Positions 7,476 through 15,445 of a stretch of DNA of 29,326 nucleotides are shown here, piece after piece (position 1 is the first letter of the stretch; every line of letters begins with the position of its first letter). Under the pieces are notes generated by a model, which did not search any database, was not told where the DNA came from, and worked only from the letters and a program-made list of their open reading frames with translations. Position numbers and translations under genes: made by a program. The DNA is from an uncultured Clostridia bacterium. Lineage in GTDB: Bacteria > Bacillota > Clostridia > Christensenellales > Borkfalkiaceae. Where the stretch lies: the NCBI GenBank assembly GCA_947177495.1, contig CAMWUS010000001.1, positions 1 to 29,326 on the forward strand, written 5' to 3'.

Positions 7476-7496
7476 TCCGCTTTTTCTGCGCAATAA

Positions 7497-7527
7497 AAAA
7501 CTCCCCGCGAAATCCGCGGGGAGTTTT
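7497..7527. terminator. bidirectional terminator between the Cys-protein genes and rpsR
   Basis: CTCCCCGCG (7501-7509) and CGCGGGGAG (7515-7523) form a 9-bp GC stem, extended by four A-T pairs to 7497-7527. T-rich tracts follow on both strands, so it can end the rightward pair (stop at 7475) and the leftward rpsF-ssb-rpsR operon (stop at 7543). Confidence 0.92.
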
Positions 7528-7542
7528 GATTTTTGTTTTTGC

Positions 7543-7872
7543 TTAGTCTGCTTTGAAAGGAAGCAGAGCGGCAACTCTTGCGCGCTTGATGGCAACCGCA
7601 ATTTCTCTCTGGTGCCGAGCGCAGGTGCCCGTCATTCTACGGGGAAGAATTTTACCGCCTTCGCTGATGAATTTGCGAAGCTTGGCAACGTCCTTATAGT
7701 TGATTTCGGACTTTTCCTGGCAGAACAAGCAAACTTTCTTGAAGTTTGACTTTTTAAAATTCTTCTTTGCGCGGGGCTCTCTTGCCTCTTTGGCATCGCC
7801 TTCGGCAGGCGTTGCGGGAGCTTCCGCCTCGACCTCTTCTACGGTCTCTACCTCTTTGATTTCGTCTTCCAT
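7543..7872 (-). CDS. rpsR: 30S ribosomal protein S18 with acidic N-terminal extension
   Basis: Small-subunit protein S18, which binds the platform together with S6. The protein has 109 residues; the conserved S18 fold is roughly 40-109 (VCLFCQEK, NYKDVAKLRKFISEGGKILP, GTCARHQR). Cys48, Cys51, Cys84 and His87 give the zinc-binding C+ type. Residues 1-36 are an extra segment dominated by Glu and Ala, which makes the protein longer than most bacterial S18 proteins (family knowledge). AAGGAGAG precedes the ATG. It is the last gene of the rpsF-ssb-rpsR operon. Confidence 0.95.
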   Translation of the reverse strand: MEDEIKEVETVEEVEAEAPATPAEGDAKEAREPRAKKNFKKSNFKKVCLFCQEKSEINYKDVAKLRKFISEGGKILPRRMTGTCARHQREIAVAIKRARVAALLPFKAD

Positions 7873-7915
7873 GATGCTCTCCTTGTTGAATTAGTGTAAC
7901 GCTTTCTTTTCTGCG

Positions 7916-8350
7916 TTAGAACGGAATGTCTCCGTCGTCGTCGAACGATTCGAGCGCGGGCTTCTTCTTGGAGGGCGCGTTGCCTCTGTCGGAAGGAGCG
8001 GGTGCGTCGTAGAAATCGTCCCCTTGGTTGGCGCCGCGTTGCGTCAGGAATTCTACGTCCTGTGCGATAACGTCTACCGCGGTGCGGCGGTTCCCCTGAT
8101 TGTCTTCGTAGTTGCGAATTTGAACACTGCCCGAAACGGCAACCTTACTGCCCTTTTTGGTAAAGCGCGCGATATTTTCAGCCAAGCCGCGCCATGCGGT
8201 TACGTTGAAAAAGTCGGTCTGGCGCTCACCGTCGGAAGAAGTGTAGGAACGGTTTACCGCGATTGCGAAATGGCAAACGCTTACGCCGCCCGACGTCTCC
8301 GTGAGTTCGGGGTCACGAGTCAGATTTCCGATCAAAAACACTTTGTTCAT
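7916..8350 (-). CDS. ssb: single-stranded DNA-binding protein
   Basis: SSB coats single-stranded DNA in replication, repair and recombination. The 144-residue protein has an N-terminal OB fold (about 1-105, starting MNKVFLIGNLTRDPEL), a disordered Asp/Pro/Ser-rich linker, and the acidic tip FDDDGDIPF that recruits partner proteins. The length is slightly short but complete. It starts two bases after the rpsF stop, and its AAGGAG site is inside the rpsF 3' end, so it is coupled to rpsF. Confidence 0.97.
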   Translation of the reverse strand: MNKVFLIGNLTRDPELTETSGGVSVCHFAIAVNRSYTSSDGERQTDFFNVTAWRGLAENIARFTKKGSKVAVSGSVQIRNYEDNQGNRRTAVDVIAQDVEFLTQRGANQGDDFYDAPAPSDRGNAPSKKKPALESFDDDGDIPF

Positions 8351-8352
8351 AA

Positions 8353-8643
8353 TCAGTTCTCCTTAACTTTTGTAATTACGCGCCGCAGTACGTCGCTGGA
8401 AATGCCGGCGATACGGTCGAGCTCTTTCACCGTGTCACCATTCGCAACGAACGTAATGAGAGCAAAAAACGCATCCTGCTTGAACGCGATGGGGTAAGCG
8501 GTTTTCTTCACGCCCCATTTGTCGGTAGCTTCTACGCTGCCGCCATGGCTCGTTACGATGTCGGCATACTTTTTGAGTTCTGCCTCTCTCGCCTCTTCTT
8601 CCATGTCGCTTTTGAGCAGTATGAGCATTTCATACTTCTGCAT
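8353..8643 (-). CDS. rpsF: 30S ribosomal protein S6
   Basis: S6 pairs with S18 on the 30S platform. The protein is 96 residues, the normal length, beginning MQKYEMLILLKSDM, with the WGVKKTAYPI strand typical of the family. First gene of the rpsF-ssb-rpsR operon, with a GGGAGGTG ribosome binding site. Probably autoregulated through the leader described separately. Confidence 0.95.
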   Translation of the reverse strand: MQKYEMLILLKSDMEEEAREAELKKYADIVTSHGGSVEATDKWGVKKTAYPIAFKQDAFFALITFVANGDTVKELDRIAGISSDVLRRVITKVKEN

Positions 8644-8700
8644 AATGTTTCACCTCCCGGTCTTTACGGCATACCTTTTGGGTATGCAAGGTTTTTTCAT
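8644..8700 (-). promoter_or_regulatory. candidate S6:S18-binding leader of rpsF
   Basis: The ~57-nt leader contains a hairpin with a 7-bp stem (GCATACC/GGTATGC, 8687-8681 with 8675-8669) and a CAAAA loop. The bases CCG (8669-8667) sit at the 3' foot of this stem, and a short outer pairing CTT/AAG brackets them. Published S6:S18 leaders use a CCG in a bulge next to a stem-loop to mimic the 16S rRNA site. The layout and gene context fit, but I could not compare it with a covariance model. Confidence 0.45.
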
Positions 8701-8706
8701 GTTTCT

Positions 8707-8735
8707 ATTTTACTATATTTCCGAAAACAAGTCAA
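8707..8735 (-). promoter_or_regulatory. promoter of rpsF-ssb-rpsR
   Basis: On the minus strand TTGACT (8735-8730), 17-bp spacer, TAAAAT (8712-8707). Expected transcription start near 8700. Confidence 0.75.
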
Positions 8736-8791
8736 TGCGTTTTTCCCGTCTTTGGGAAAAATTTATGAAATTTCGCATTTTCTTTTTTTCG

Positions 8792-11737
8792 TTACGCGCC
8801 GATTCTACCTAAGAGATTGTCGATAAGGTCGATGACTTCCGCAATACTCAGCTCGTTGAGGTTTTCGAAGCTTCCGAAATGAAGCGATTGAATGTCGCGG
8901 TAGGGGGATTTGGTAATAAACCCGTGCAAGTACAAATCGCCGAGCGTGTAGGTGTTGATCATGTCGGCAGCCGTCGCAATTTTATCGCCGATATCGAGTA
9001 CGGTCGAGTGCGAATTGTCGATGACGGTAACCGAACCGTCGGTTTCCTTCTGCTCGCCGCCGAGGAGCAAGTACCACACGCCGCTCAAATAGCGGTCGAG
9101 CACTTTTTCCGTGCCGCCGCTAACAAGCACGTGCCGAAGCGTCGTTTGCTCTTCCGTGTAAACAGTGGTATACACCTGCGCGCTCGTGGGCGCATAGTAG
9201 TAAGGCGTAACGGGAATCTGCAACAAAATGTAGTTGCCCGAATCGTCTTTGCGGACGGTGTAGCTCTGTCCTGCATAGGTGATTTTCCCACTCGTGACGG
9301 GATAGCTCGTATCGCCCGCCTTATAGGAAACGATTTCGCGTTCCAAATCTACGCGCTTATTATCGTTCTTGTAGTAGAAGCCGAAGCCGTCTTCGAGCAC
9401 GGGATACTCGTCGTCGCCCGTGTGATATACATAGCCGTCGTCGCCCGCAGTCACGCTGTCGCCCGTGGGAAGCGTAACGCCGTTTCCCGTCGAGAAATCC
9501 ACCGTAAACCAACTGTATTCGGCGGTAAGCGCAAGCTTGTGTTCCATCGTGTAGCCGCCGTTCTTGTGGGAAACTTTCTTAGCGTCGGCAAGCGTGTAAC
9601 TGCCGCCGTCTTGGAGGAAGTAACCAAGCTCCAAGCGCGTGGGATTCGCGTTGTTCGCTTCCGTGGTCGGTACGCGGTAACTCTCGATGCTTTCGCCCGC
9701 GGCGGGTTTTACCGCATGGGGAACGACTTCGGAAAGATCCTTAAACTTTTTGTTCTTTTCGTATGCGGCAATAAGCTCCGCATAGGTGCCCGTAGCGATC
9801 ACGCCGATGTCGTCGCTCGTATGCGAAGCCTTCGCCGCCTCGTAGCTCGCCTTGGTAGCCGCTACGTCGAGGTAGGAGTAAATTTCTTCGCCGAACACGT
9901 CCGCAACGGACAGGTTTTGTACGTCGGAAGAAAGGGTATTCAGCGTACTCATTTTAAGGTTGCGCAAAATCTTGTTGTTCGTCAAATCGTCTTCGGAAAG
10001 AATGTCGCTCAGCCGCAACGAATTTACGGTATCGCCTAACTCCCCAAGGGGTGCGTCTTTGAGAGATTGCAACAAGAGGGGAGAGCTCGCGTCTATCGTG
10101 ATAACGTCGGCAATGGTAAGCGAGTCGATTTTTTCCTGCTTATTGAGGTCGCGAATGCGCCACTGACCAATCGCGTTCAAAAGAGCGGAGGGGCTGTCGC
10201 CGAGGTTGATGACCTGCGAAATTTTCAGCCGCTCGATGCGGTGCTGTTCTTGCAGCTCTTTGAGCGACCAACCGGAAATTGCGCCCATCAGCCCTTTCTC
10301 GTCGCCCGTCATGTCGAACACGTCGCCCACGATGAGCGATTCGATTTTCGCCTGATCGTGCAGCTCGTCCACCGTCCAATCCTTCATCGCCTGCATCATG
10401 CCAGAAGAGCCGCTGTCGATGTTCGTGAGGTCTCTCAGCCGCGCGCCGCCCAACAGGTCGACGTCTTCGTCGGTGAGCGTTTTCACCGTGCGCTTTTCAA
10501 GTCCCTCGCGCATGGTCACTTCGCCCGTTTCGGGGTCTACGGTGTAATTGGCATTTCCGTCATCGTCGAATTCCGTACCGTATGCAAGGTAGCGGATCGC
10601 CGCATTCGTGTTGCCGTCTACGCCGAGCAGGGTTTCGACTTCCACTCCCTGAATAATGTCCGTTCCGTTCGAAATCAAATCGCCGAGCTTGTATTTGTTG
10701 CCCTCCCTGTCATAGAGGAGCGCGTTCATGACGGGGTCGATTTCGCCGTCCTCTTTGGGGAACACGTCGGCAAGGGCAATGCCCTCGAAGAACTCTTTCG
10801 GTCCTTCCATAATTTCGCCGAGCGTCACTTTGGTGTCGTCGTCATGGTAGCAGAGTGCGTGCATCAAAGCGTCGTCGGTTGAAAACGCTTCCACGATGTC
10901 TGCAAGCGCGATCGCCTTTACCACGTCGTCTTTCAAGTACTCGCCGAGATTGGCGAATTTAACTTCCATAAGCGCAGCCGCGTCGATGGTGATACCGAGT
11001 TCGGCAAGTTCGCCCAAGTAGTTGGGAAGTTGATCTTCCACGATGGGGGTGTATTTGGCGAGCGTTCCGAGCGAAAATTCGTTGAAGCTGCCGAGCAGCT
11101 CGATTTCCGCACGCACCTCGTCTACAAGCTGTAAGAGCGACATTTCCTGCGCCGATTCCGTAAGGAACGCGTCCGCGTCTATGCCCGTCATGTTCATCAC
11201 GTTTTTCAGCTTGGTCTGCGTGCCCGCAATATAGATGCCGCCTATAATTCCGCCCAGCGCCATAAAGATGCCGAAGAAGAACGTGAGGCAAATCGCCAAA
11301 ATGCGCCCGAAGGTGTGGTGGGGCTTATAGTGAATGCGCGGCGCGATTTTTCCTTCTTTTACGAGCTTCTTTTCGTACTCGTATTGCCGCTTTTCAAGCT
11401 CCTTTTGCTCCTTGCGCGATAGGTGTTTTTTCTCCTCGGGAGGAACGCCCTGCATTTCGTCTTCGGGGCTTGCGCCATGCTCGCCGTTTTCGTGCTCGGC
11501 GTTTTCTGCGTGCTCACCGTCATGTTCGTCGTCATGGTCGTGGTGATCCTTATGGCGTTTTTCCTCGTCGTCCTCGTCGTAATCGGAATTGTCGTAGTCG
11601 AAAGGATTGGCGTAATTGCCGTAGGGGTTGCCGTATCCGTAGGGAGAACCGCCGTAACCGTAGCCCTGGCCGTAGCCTTGCCCGTAGCCGTTCTGCCCGC
11701 CGTGCGGGCGGCGTCCGTCTTTATCGTCGTATGCCAT
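8792..11737 (-). CDS. large single-pass membrane protein with degenerate ~36-residue repeats, unknown function
   Basis: A 981-residue protein I do not recognise. Residues 12-46 are a Gly/Tyr-rich low-complexity tract (GYGQGYGQGYGYGG), and 52-90 are dense in Asp, Glu and His (HKDHHDHDDEHDGEH). A Lys/Glu helix follows (about 101-130), then one membrane helix (144-171). The remaining ~800 residues would lie outside the cell. The part from about 270 to 420 has repeats of ALADIV/LGDLI type; 434-609 holds five clearer units of 34-36 residues; 620-930 is beta-rich with many Tyr, Thr and Asp; the end (about 960-981) returns to the repeat motif LSIAEVIDLI. AAGGAGGT-like site GGAGGTACGG precedes the ATG. 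It is a single-gene unit with its own promoter. A cell-envelope structural or adhesion role is plausible but only inferred. Confidence 0.8.
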   Translation of the reverse strand: MAYDDKDGRRPHGGQNGYGQGYGQGYGYGGSPYGYGNPYGNYANPFDYDNSDYDEDDEEKRHKDHHDHDDEHDGEHAENAEHENGEHGASPEDEMQGVPPEEKKHLSRKEQKELEKRQYEYEKKLVKEGKIAPRIHYKPHHTFGRILAICLTFFFGIFMALGGIIGGIYIAGTQTKLKNVMNMTGIDADAFLTESAQEMSLLQLVDEVRAEIELLGSFNEFSLGTLAKYTPIVEDQLPNYLGELAELGITIDAAALMEVKFANLGEYLKDDVVKAIALADIVEAFSTDDALMHALCYHDDDTKVTLGEIMEGPKEFFEGIALADVFPKEDGEIDPVMNALLYDREGNKYKLGDLISNGTDIIQGVEVETLLGVDGNTNAAIRYLAYGTEFDDDGNANYTVDPETGEVTMREGLEKRTVKTLTDEDVDLLGGARLRDLTNIDSGSSGMMQAMKDWTVDELHDQAKIESLIVGDVFDMTGDEKGLMGAISGWSLKELQEQHRIERLKISQVINLGDSPSALLNAIGQWRIRDLNKQEKIDSLTIADVITIDASSPLLLQSLKDAPLGELGDTVNSLRLSDILSEDDLTNNKILRNLKMSTLNTLSSDVQNLSVADVFGEEIYSYLDVAATKASYEAAKASHTSDDIGVIATGTYAELIAAYEKNKKFKDLSEVVPHAVKPAAGESIESYRVPTTEANNANPTRLELGYFLQDGGSYTLADAKKVSHKNGGYTMEHKLALTAEYSWFTVDFSTGNGVTLPTGDSVTAGDDGYVYHTGDDEYPVLEDGFGFYYKNDNKRVDLEREIVSYKAGDTSYPVTSGKITYAGQSYTVRKDDSGNYILLQIPVTPYYYAPTSAQVYTTVYTEEQTTLRHVLVSGGTEKVLDRYLSGVWYLLLGGEQKETDGSVTVIDNSHSTVLDIGDKIATAADMINTYTLGDLYLHGFITKSPYRDIQSLHFGSFENLNELSIAEVIDLIDNLLGRIGA
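9911..10438 (-). repeat. five degenerate 34-36-residue protein repeats
   Basis: Within the 981-residue protein, residues 434-468, 469-504, 505-540, 541-574 and 575-609 align as one repeat. The shared pattern is hydrophobic-x-Asp-Val/Ile at the start, a Leu-Leu-x-x-Leu helix in the middle, often Trp then x-x-x-x-Asp/Glu-Leu, and an Ile-x-x-Leu end. A partial sixth unit follows (SVADVFGEEI). The DNA itself is not repetitive, so the repeats are old. Confidence 0.7.
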
Positions 11738-11808
11738 TTCCGTACCTCCGTACGTTTGTTTTGTATTCGGGTTGCCCCGAATTGCCGTTTCAAATTATTT
11801 CCGATACT

Positions 11809-11837
11809 ATTATATTAGATTACGCCCGAAATAGCAA
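11809..11837 (-). promoter_or_regulatory. promoter of the 981-residue membrane protein gene
   Basis: On the minus strand TTGCTA (11837-11832), 17-bp spacer, TATAAT (11814-11809). The leader to the ATG is about 65 bases. Confidence 0.7.
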
Positions 11838-11863
11838 GCGTTTTTCCACTGTTTTAAATTGCC

Positions 11864-11888
11864 AAAAAACCGCCGCAAAAAGCGGCGG
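11864..11888 (-). terminator. terminator of cca-rmuC
   Basis: On the minus strand CCGCCGC (11888-11882), TTTTT loop, GCGGCGG (11876-11870), then six T residues. It begins only eight bases after the rmuC stop codon. Confidence 0.93.
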
Positions 11889-11896
11889 GGAATGGG

Positions 11897-13066
11897 TTAT
11901 TCGTCGTTATCGTCGTCGGGTGAGCCGATTGCGCGGAAGCCGTTTAATTTGCGCCCGATGGTGTTCGTGCGCTTTTCCGCGCTCTCCACGCTATCCGTCG
12001 CTTCCTGCAACTTGCGGCGCGTCTTTTCGAGCAGTTCGGAAAACTTCGCAAAATCCGCACGGAAGGAGTCGAGCATTTGCCGAAGTTCGCCCGAGCGTTT
12101 TTCGATTGCCGCGGTGCGGAAGCCCGTTTGCAGAGTGGAAAGGAGGGCGCCGAGGTTGGAGGGACCGCAGGCGAAAATGCGGCGGCGTTGCAAATAATCG
12201 GCAAGCCCCGACATGCGCACGACTTCCGCGAACAATCCCTCGGAAGGCAGGTACATGACCGCGAAATCCGTCGTCACGGGCGGGAGTATGTACTTTTTCG
12301 CAATAGAATCCGCCTGCAATTTTACGGCGCGTTCCAAGCCCTTGCGCGCCTGTTCTTCCGCTTCCTTGTCGCCCCGTTCGCTCGCTTCACATAGCCGCTC
12401 GAATTCCTCCACGGGCAGCTTGCTGTCTACGGGAAGATACACGGTGTTGCCGTCGCGCGAGGGCATTTTAATGGCAAAGTCGGCAAGGGAATTGTCGAGC
12501 GGGTTGAGCTTTACGCTGCGCTCGTATTGGTCGGGTGCGAGCATCTGTTCGAGCAGGGCGTTGAGTTGCGCTTCCCCCCAAGTGCCGCGCAATTTCACGT
12601 TGGAGAACACCCTCTTAATGTCCGCCACGTTGCCCGAAAGCGATTTCATTTCGCCCACGCTCACGTACATTTTTTCGAGACGGTCGGAGATGCGCGAGAA
12701 GCTGTCGGAAAGCTTTCCGTCGATGGAAGAGGTCAGCTTGTCGTCTACCGTGCGGCGAATGCGCTCCAAGTTTTGCGCGTTGGCGTCTACGATGTATTTC
12801 ATGTCGTCCGTCAAACGGTTTTGAATGTTGGTAAGCCGCGTTTCCGTGGAACGACTCAAATTCTCCACCGAGCGCGCGTTGAAGTCGGCAAAGCCTGTCA
12901 GCGTTTCCGTCTTCTCTTCGAGGCGGCGAATGGCTTCTCTCAGCTCGCCGTCGTCCGTATGCCTTGCGGGCGTGTTCGTGTTTTTGGATTTCGCCCACAC
13001 GAGCAGGACGAGCACCAAACAGAGGGCGGTCAAAACGATATTCGTTACGATAAGTGCAATTTCCAT
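11897..13066 (-). CDS. rmuC: RmuC family protein
   Basis: RmuC proteins are membrane-anchored, coiled-coil, nuclease-fold proteins linked to limiting recombination at inverted repeats; the exact biochemical activity is unsettled. The 389-residue protein has an N-terminal membrane helix (about 2-24, IALIVTNIVLTALCLVLVLLVW), a long coiled coil (about 35-150), then the RmuC domain with NVKLRGTWGEAQLNALLEQML and the conserved LPVDSKLPVEEFERL and VMYLPSEGLF segments. The frame is open to 13162, but the ATG at 13066 has an AAGG site just after the cca stop, ten bases away, and gives the expected membrane start. Encoded downstream of cca in one operon. Confidence 0.92.
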   Translation of the reverse strand: MEIALIVTNIVLTALCLVLVLLVWAKSKNTNTPARHTDDGELREAIRRLEEKTETLTGFADFNARSVENLSRSTETRLTNIQNRLTDDMKYIVDANAQNLERIRRTVDDKLTSSIDGKLSDSFSRISDRLEKMYVSVGEMKSLSGNVADIKRVFSNVKLRGTWGEAQLNALLEQMLAPDQYERSVKLNPLDNSLADFAIKMPSRDGNTVYLPVDSKLPVEEFERLCEASERGDKEAEEQARKGLERAVKLQADSIAKKYILPPVTTDFAVMYLPSEGLFAEVVRMSGLADYLQRRRIFACGPSNLGALLSTLQTGFRTAAIEKRSGELRQMLDSFRADFAKFSELLEKTRRKLQEATDSVESAEKRTNTIGRKLNGFRAIGSPDDDNDE

Positions 13067-13076
13067 AAAAAGTACC

Positions 13077-14435
13077 TTAATCTTGTTTTCCGTAGTGTTT
13101 TTTGAGACGGGACAATAGGTGTCCGCGGTCGTTGCGTTTTCCGTTTTCCGCGCAGTAGGCAAGCAGCTCGGCGAGCGTTTCTCCCACGCGCTGCGGCGGA
13201 ATGCCTGCGGCGAGCGCGTCGTTGCCGTTTACGGCAAGCTGTTTTATCGTGAAGGGCACGCCTTCTTCGCGCATAGCGGCGTAAAGGGTTTGCCATTTTA
13301 CCACGGCGGGGGCGGGCGACAAATCGTCCTTACAGGCGGAAAAGTCCGCCTGTTTGAGCGCGAGCAGTTTGGGCAAAATTGCGTGGTATTGCACGATTTC
13401 CCGCCTGAGCTTTCCTTCCCGCATTTGCAGGTTGTAATCGCGCATGTGCAGGCGCACGAGCGTCTCCGTTTCCGTTATCAACGCTTTGGGAGATTTGAGG
13501 CGGGTGAGGATTTCGCGCGTGATTTCCGCACCCTCGTCGGCGTGCAGGAAGCTGTTGCCGTCCCGCATTTTGCACAGCGGTTTGCCCACGTCGTGCAGTA
13601 GCGCGGCAAGTCGAATTTCTTTGGGCGCGTATTTCACGCAACGCAGGGAGTGCTCCAAAACGTCGTGGTTGTGGAAGTCGCTCCGTTGCGCCATGCCCGC
13701 GCCCGCGGCAAGCTCGGGCAGAAGTACGCCGAGCACGCCCGTGTCCCGCAAGATACAAAGCCCGCGATAGGGCGCGTCGGGGAAGCCGTGTTTTTCGTCT
13801 GCGTGAAGCAGCAGCATGAGCTCGGTATAAATGCGTTCGGGTGCGATGTCGGAAAGAAGTGCGGCGTGTTCGCGCGCGCCCTCGATTGCCTCGCTATCGG
13901 GCGAAAATCCCGTTTCTGCCGCAAGGCGGGCAAGCCGCATTAAACGCAGTCCGTCCTCGCCGAAAACCTTTTTTGCGGGCGCGACGGTTCGCAAAATTTT
14001 GCGTTCGATATCGCCGCATCCGTCGAGCGGGTCGCATACCGTTTGCGTTTTAATTTCGTAGTAAATTGCGTTGGCGCAGAAGTCGCGGCGGCGGGCGTCC
14101 TTTTTAATATCGTCCGTGAACTCTATCTCCGAGGGCGTATGAATGCCGCGCACGTACTTGTCGGAACGGAAGCGGGTGAACTCATATCCTACGCCGTTTT
14201 CGTCCTCTAGCTTCACCGTGCCCGTGCGGGGGTAAACGCCCTTTACTTGCATGCCCACCCGTTCCGCCGCGGCAATCAAGTCCGCTTCGGGGGCGGCGGC
14301 GCAGATGTCGTAATCGGGTTTTTCGGCGGGCGGGAAGTCCGCGAGCGCGTCGCGAACGCTTCCCCCCACAAGGTAGAGAGGGAACGCGCATTCGCCCGCA
14401 AGGGCGGCTAATTTTTCGGGAACGGGAATTTTCAT
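13077..14435 (-). CDS. cca: CCA tRNA nucleotidyltransferase / poly(A) polymerase family protein with HD domain
   Basis: Adds or repairs the 3' CCA of tRNA. The 452-residue protein has a class II nucleotidyltransferase head with GGSVRD at 24-29 and the metal-binding DYD at 41-43, the RNA-binding neck (about 165-225), and an HD domain with HDVLEHSLRCVKY and AALLHDVGKP. Family members with an HD domain often carry extra phosphatase/phosphodiesterase activity. The frame opens at a TTG at 14447, but the ATG at 14435 has a GGAAG site at good spacing and is preferred. First gene of the leftward cca-rmuC operon, divergent from the lipid kinase gene. A pure poly(A) polymerase function cannot be excluded from sequence. 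Confidence 0.9.
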   Translation of the reverse strand: MKIPVPEKLAALAGECAFPLYLVGGSVRDALADFPPAEKPDYDICAAAPEADLIAAAERVGMQVKGVYPRTGTVKLEDENGVGYEFTRFRSDKYVRGIHTPSEIEFTDDIKKDARRRDFCANAIYYEIKTQTVCDPLDGCGDIERKILRTVAPAKKVFGEDGLRLMRLARLAAETGFSPDSEAIEGAREHAALLSDIAPERIYTELMLLLHADEKHGFPDAPYRGLCILRDTGVLGVLLPELAAGAGMAQRSDFHNHDVLEHSLRCVKYAPKEIRLAALLHDVGKPLCKMRDGNSFLHADEGAEITREILTRLKSPKALITETETLVRLHMRDYNLQMREGKLRREIVQYHAILPKLLALKQADFSACKDDLSPAPAVVKWQTLYAAMREEGVPFTIKQLAVNGNDALAAGIPPQRVGETLAELLAYCAENGKRNDRGHLLSRLKKHYGKQD

Positions 14436-14465
14436 CGCAACTTCCAAATTTTTTGTTAGAAAAAT

Positions 14466-14494
14466 AGTGTATCACATTCCGAAAAAAATTGCAA
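14466..14494 (-). promoter_or_regulatory. promoter of cca-rmuC, sharing its -35 box with the divergent promoter
   Basis: On the minus strand TTGCAA (14494-14489), 17-bp spacer, TACACT (14471-14466), with TG at the extended -10 position. TTGCAA is its own reverse complement, so the same six base pairs are also the -35 box of the rightward promoter. Confidence 0.6.
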
Positions 14495-14517
14495 TTCAAA
14501 AAAAAATAATGTATAAT
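14489..14517 (+). promoter_or_regulatory. promoter of the lipid kinase operon
   Basis: TTGCAA (14489-14494), an A-rich 17-bp spacer, TATAAT (14512-14517). Leader of about 55 bases to the ATG at 14578. Confidence 0.75.
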
Positions 14518-14577
14518 ACAAATAATAGGGGTTATTTTACTCAGTTTAAAGGCCAAATTCGGCGCAGGGAGTTTGAC

Positions 14578-15444
14578 ATGTTAAATTTTTTGGTGAATCC
14601 GCACGCTCTTCACGGTGGGAACGCGACGCTGATCGATAAAATCGAGAAGCGGCTCAAAGAGAGCGGCGTGCAGTATCATATATTCAAATCCGAACATGAA
14701 GGCGGAATCGGCAAATATGCCCGTTCGCTTTCCGCTGCGGGGCAAACGAAATTTATTGCGGTGGGCGGCGACGGCACGCTGAACGAAATGCTCTCCAATC
14801 TCGTCGAGCCTTCCGCTTGCGAAATCGGGCTTATCCCTGCGGGAACGGGCAACGACTTTGCGGCGGCGGCAGGCATTCCCAAAGGGATCAAGGCACTTAA
14901 ATACATTCTCGAAGGGGAGAGCAGTTACGTCGATTACATCGAGTGCGGACCGGGACATAGAAGCATTAACATCGTCGGGCTCGGCATGGACGTAGATATT
15001 TTACAGCGGCGGCTCAACGCGCAAGCGGCGGGAAAGAAAATGAGTTATTATGCCGCATTGCGCGCTTCGCTCAAAGAATACAAAGGATTAAAGATCAGCG
15101 TTACCGTAAACGGCGAAACGCGGGAATGCAACACCATGATCGCGGCGGTGTGCAACGGTTCGCAGTTCGGCGGCGGACTTCGCATTTGCCCCATGGCGAA
15201 AATTACGGACGGCAAGCTTGGGCTCGTGCTCGTCGATTATCCCGAAAAGCACATTCTCCGCGAGCTGTTCGCGCTTTTGAGAGGAAAACTGTTAAAGCGC
15301 AAAATCGCGCACTATATCGAATGTACCGAAGTACACATCGTACCGGAAACGTTGCAAAGCATTCAGTACGACGGGGAAATTTATCCCTCCGGTTCGCTTC
15401 ACGCCCGCGTCATAAGCGGTAAACTCAGAATGTTCCGAGGTTAA
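14578..15444 (+). CDS. dagK: diacylglycerol kinase / YegS-type lipid kinase
   Basis: Phosphorylates diacylglycerol or a similar lipid, recycling lipid produced during membrane and teichoic-acid metabolism. The 288-residue protein has the DAGK catalytic signature VGGDGTLNE (62-70) and the nucleotide-contacting GTGNDF (89-94), followed by the beta-sandwich C-terminal domain with IQYDGE near the end. The frame is open from 14467, but the ATG at 14578 has an AGGGAG site and gives the normal family start (LNFLVNPHA). The next gene starts one base after the stop codon. Soluble DgkB and YegS/BmrU relatives are hard to separate by eye, so the substrate is uncertain. Confidence 0.85.
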   Translation: MLNFLVNPHALHGGNATLIDKIEKRLKESGVQYHIFKSEHEGGIGKYARSLSAAGQTKFIAVGGDGTLNEMLSNLVEPSACEIGLIPAGTGNDFAAAAGIPKGIKALKYILEGESSYVDYIECGPGHRSINIVGLGMDVDILQRRLNAQAAGKKMSYYAALRASLKEYKGLKISVTVNGETRECNTMIAAVCNGSQFGGGLRICPMAKITDGKLGLVLVDYPEKHILRELFALLRGKLLKRKIAHYIECTEVHIVPETLQSIQYDGEIYPSGSLHARVISGKLRMFRG

Positions 15445-15445
15445 G

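Noticed and set aside
8740..8761. Hairpin TTTTTCCC/GGGAAAAA as terminator of the 981-residue protein gene
   Set aside because: Short A-T-heavy stem with no T tract after it on the minus strand.
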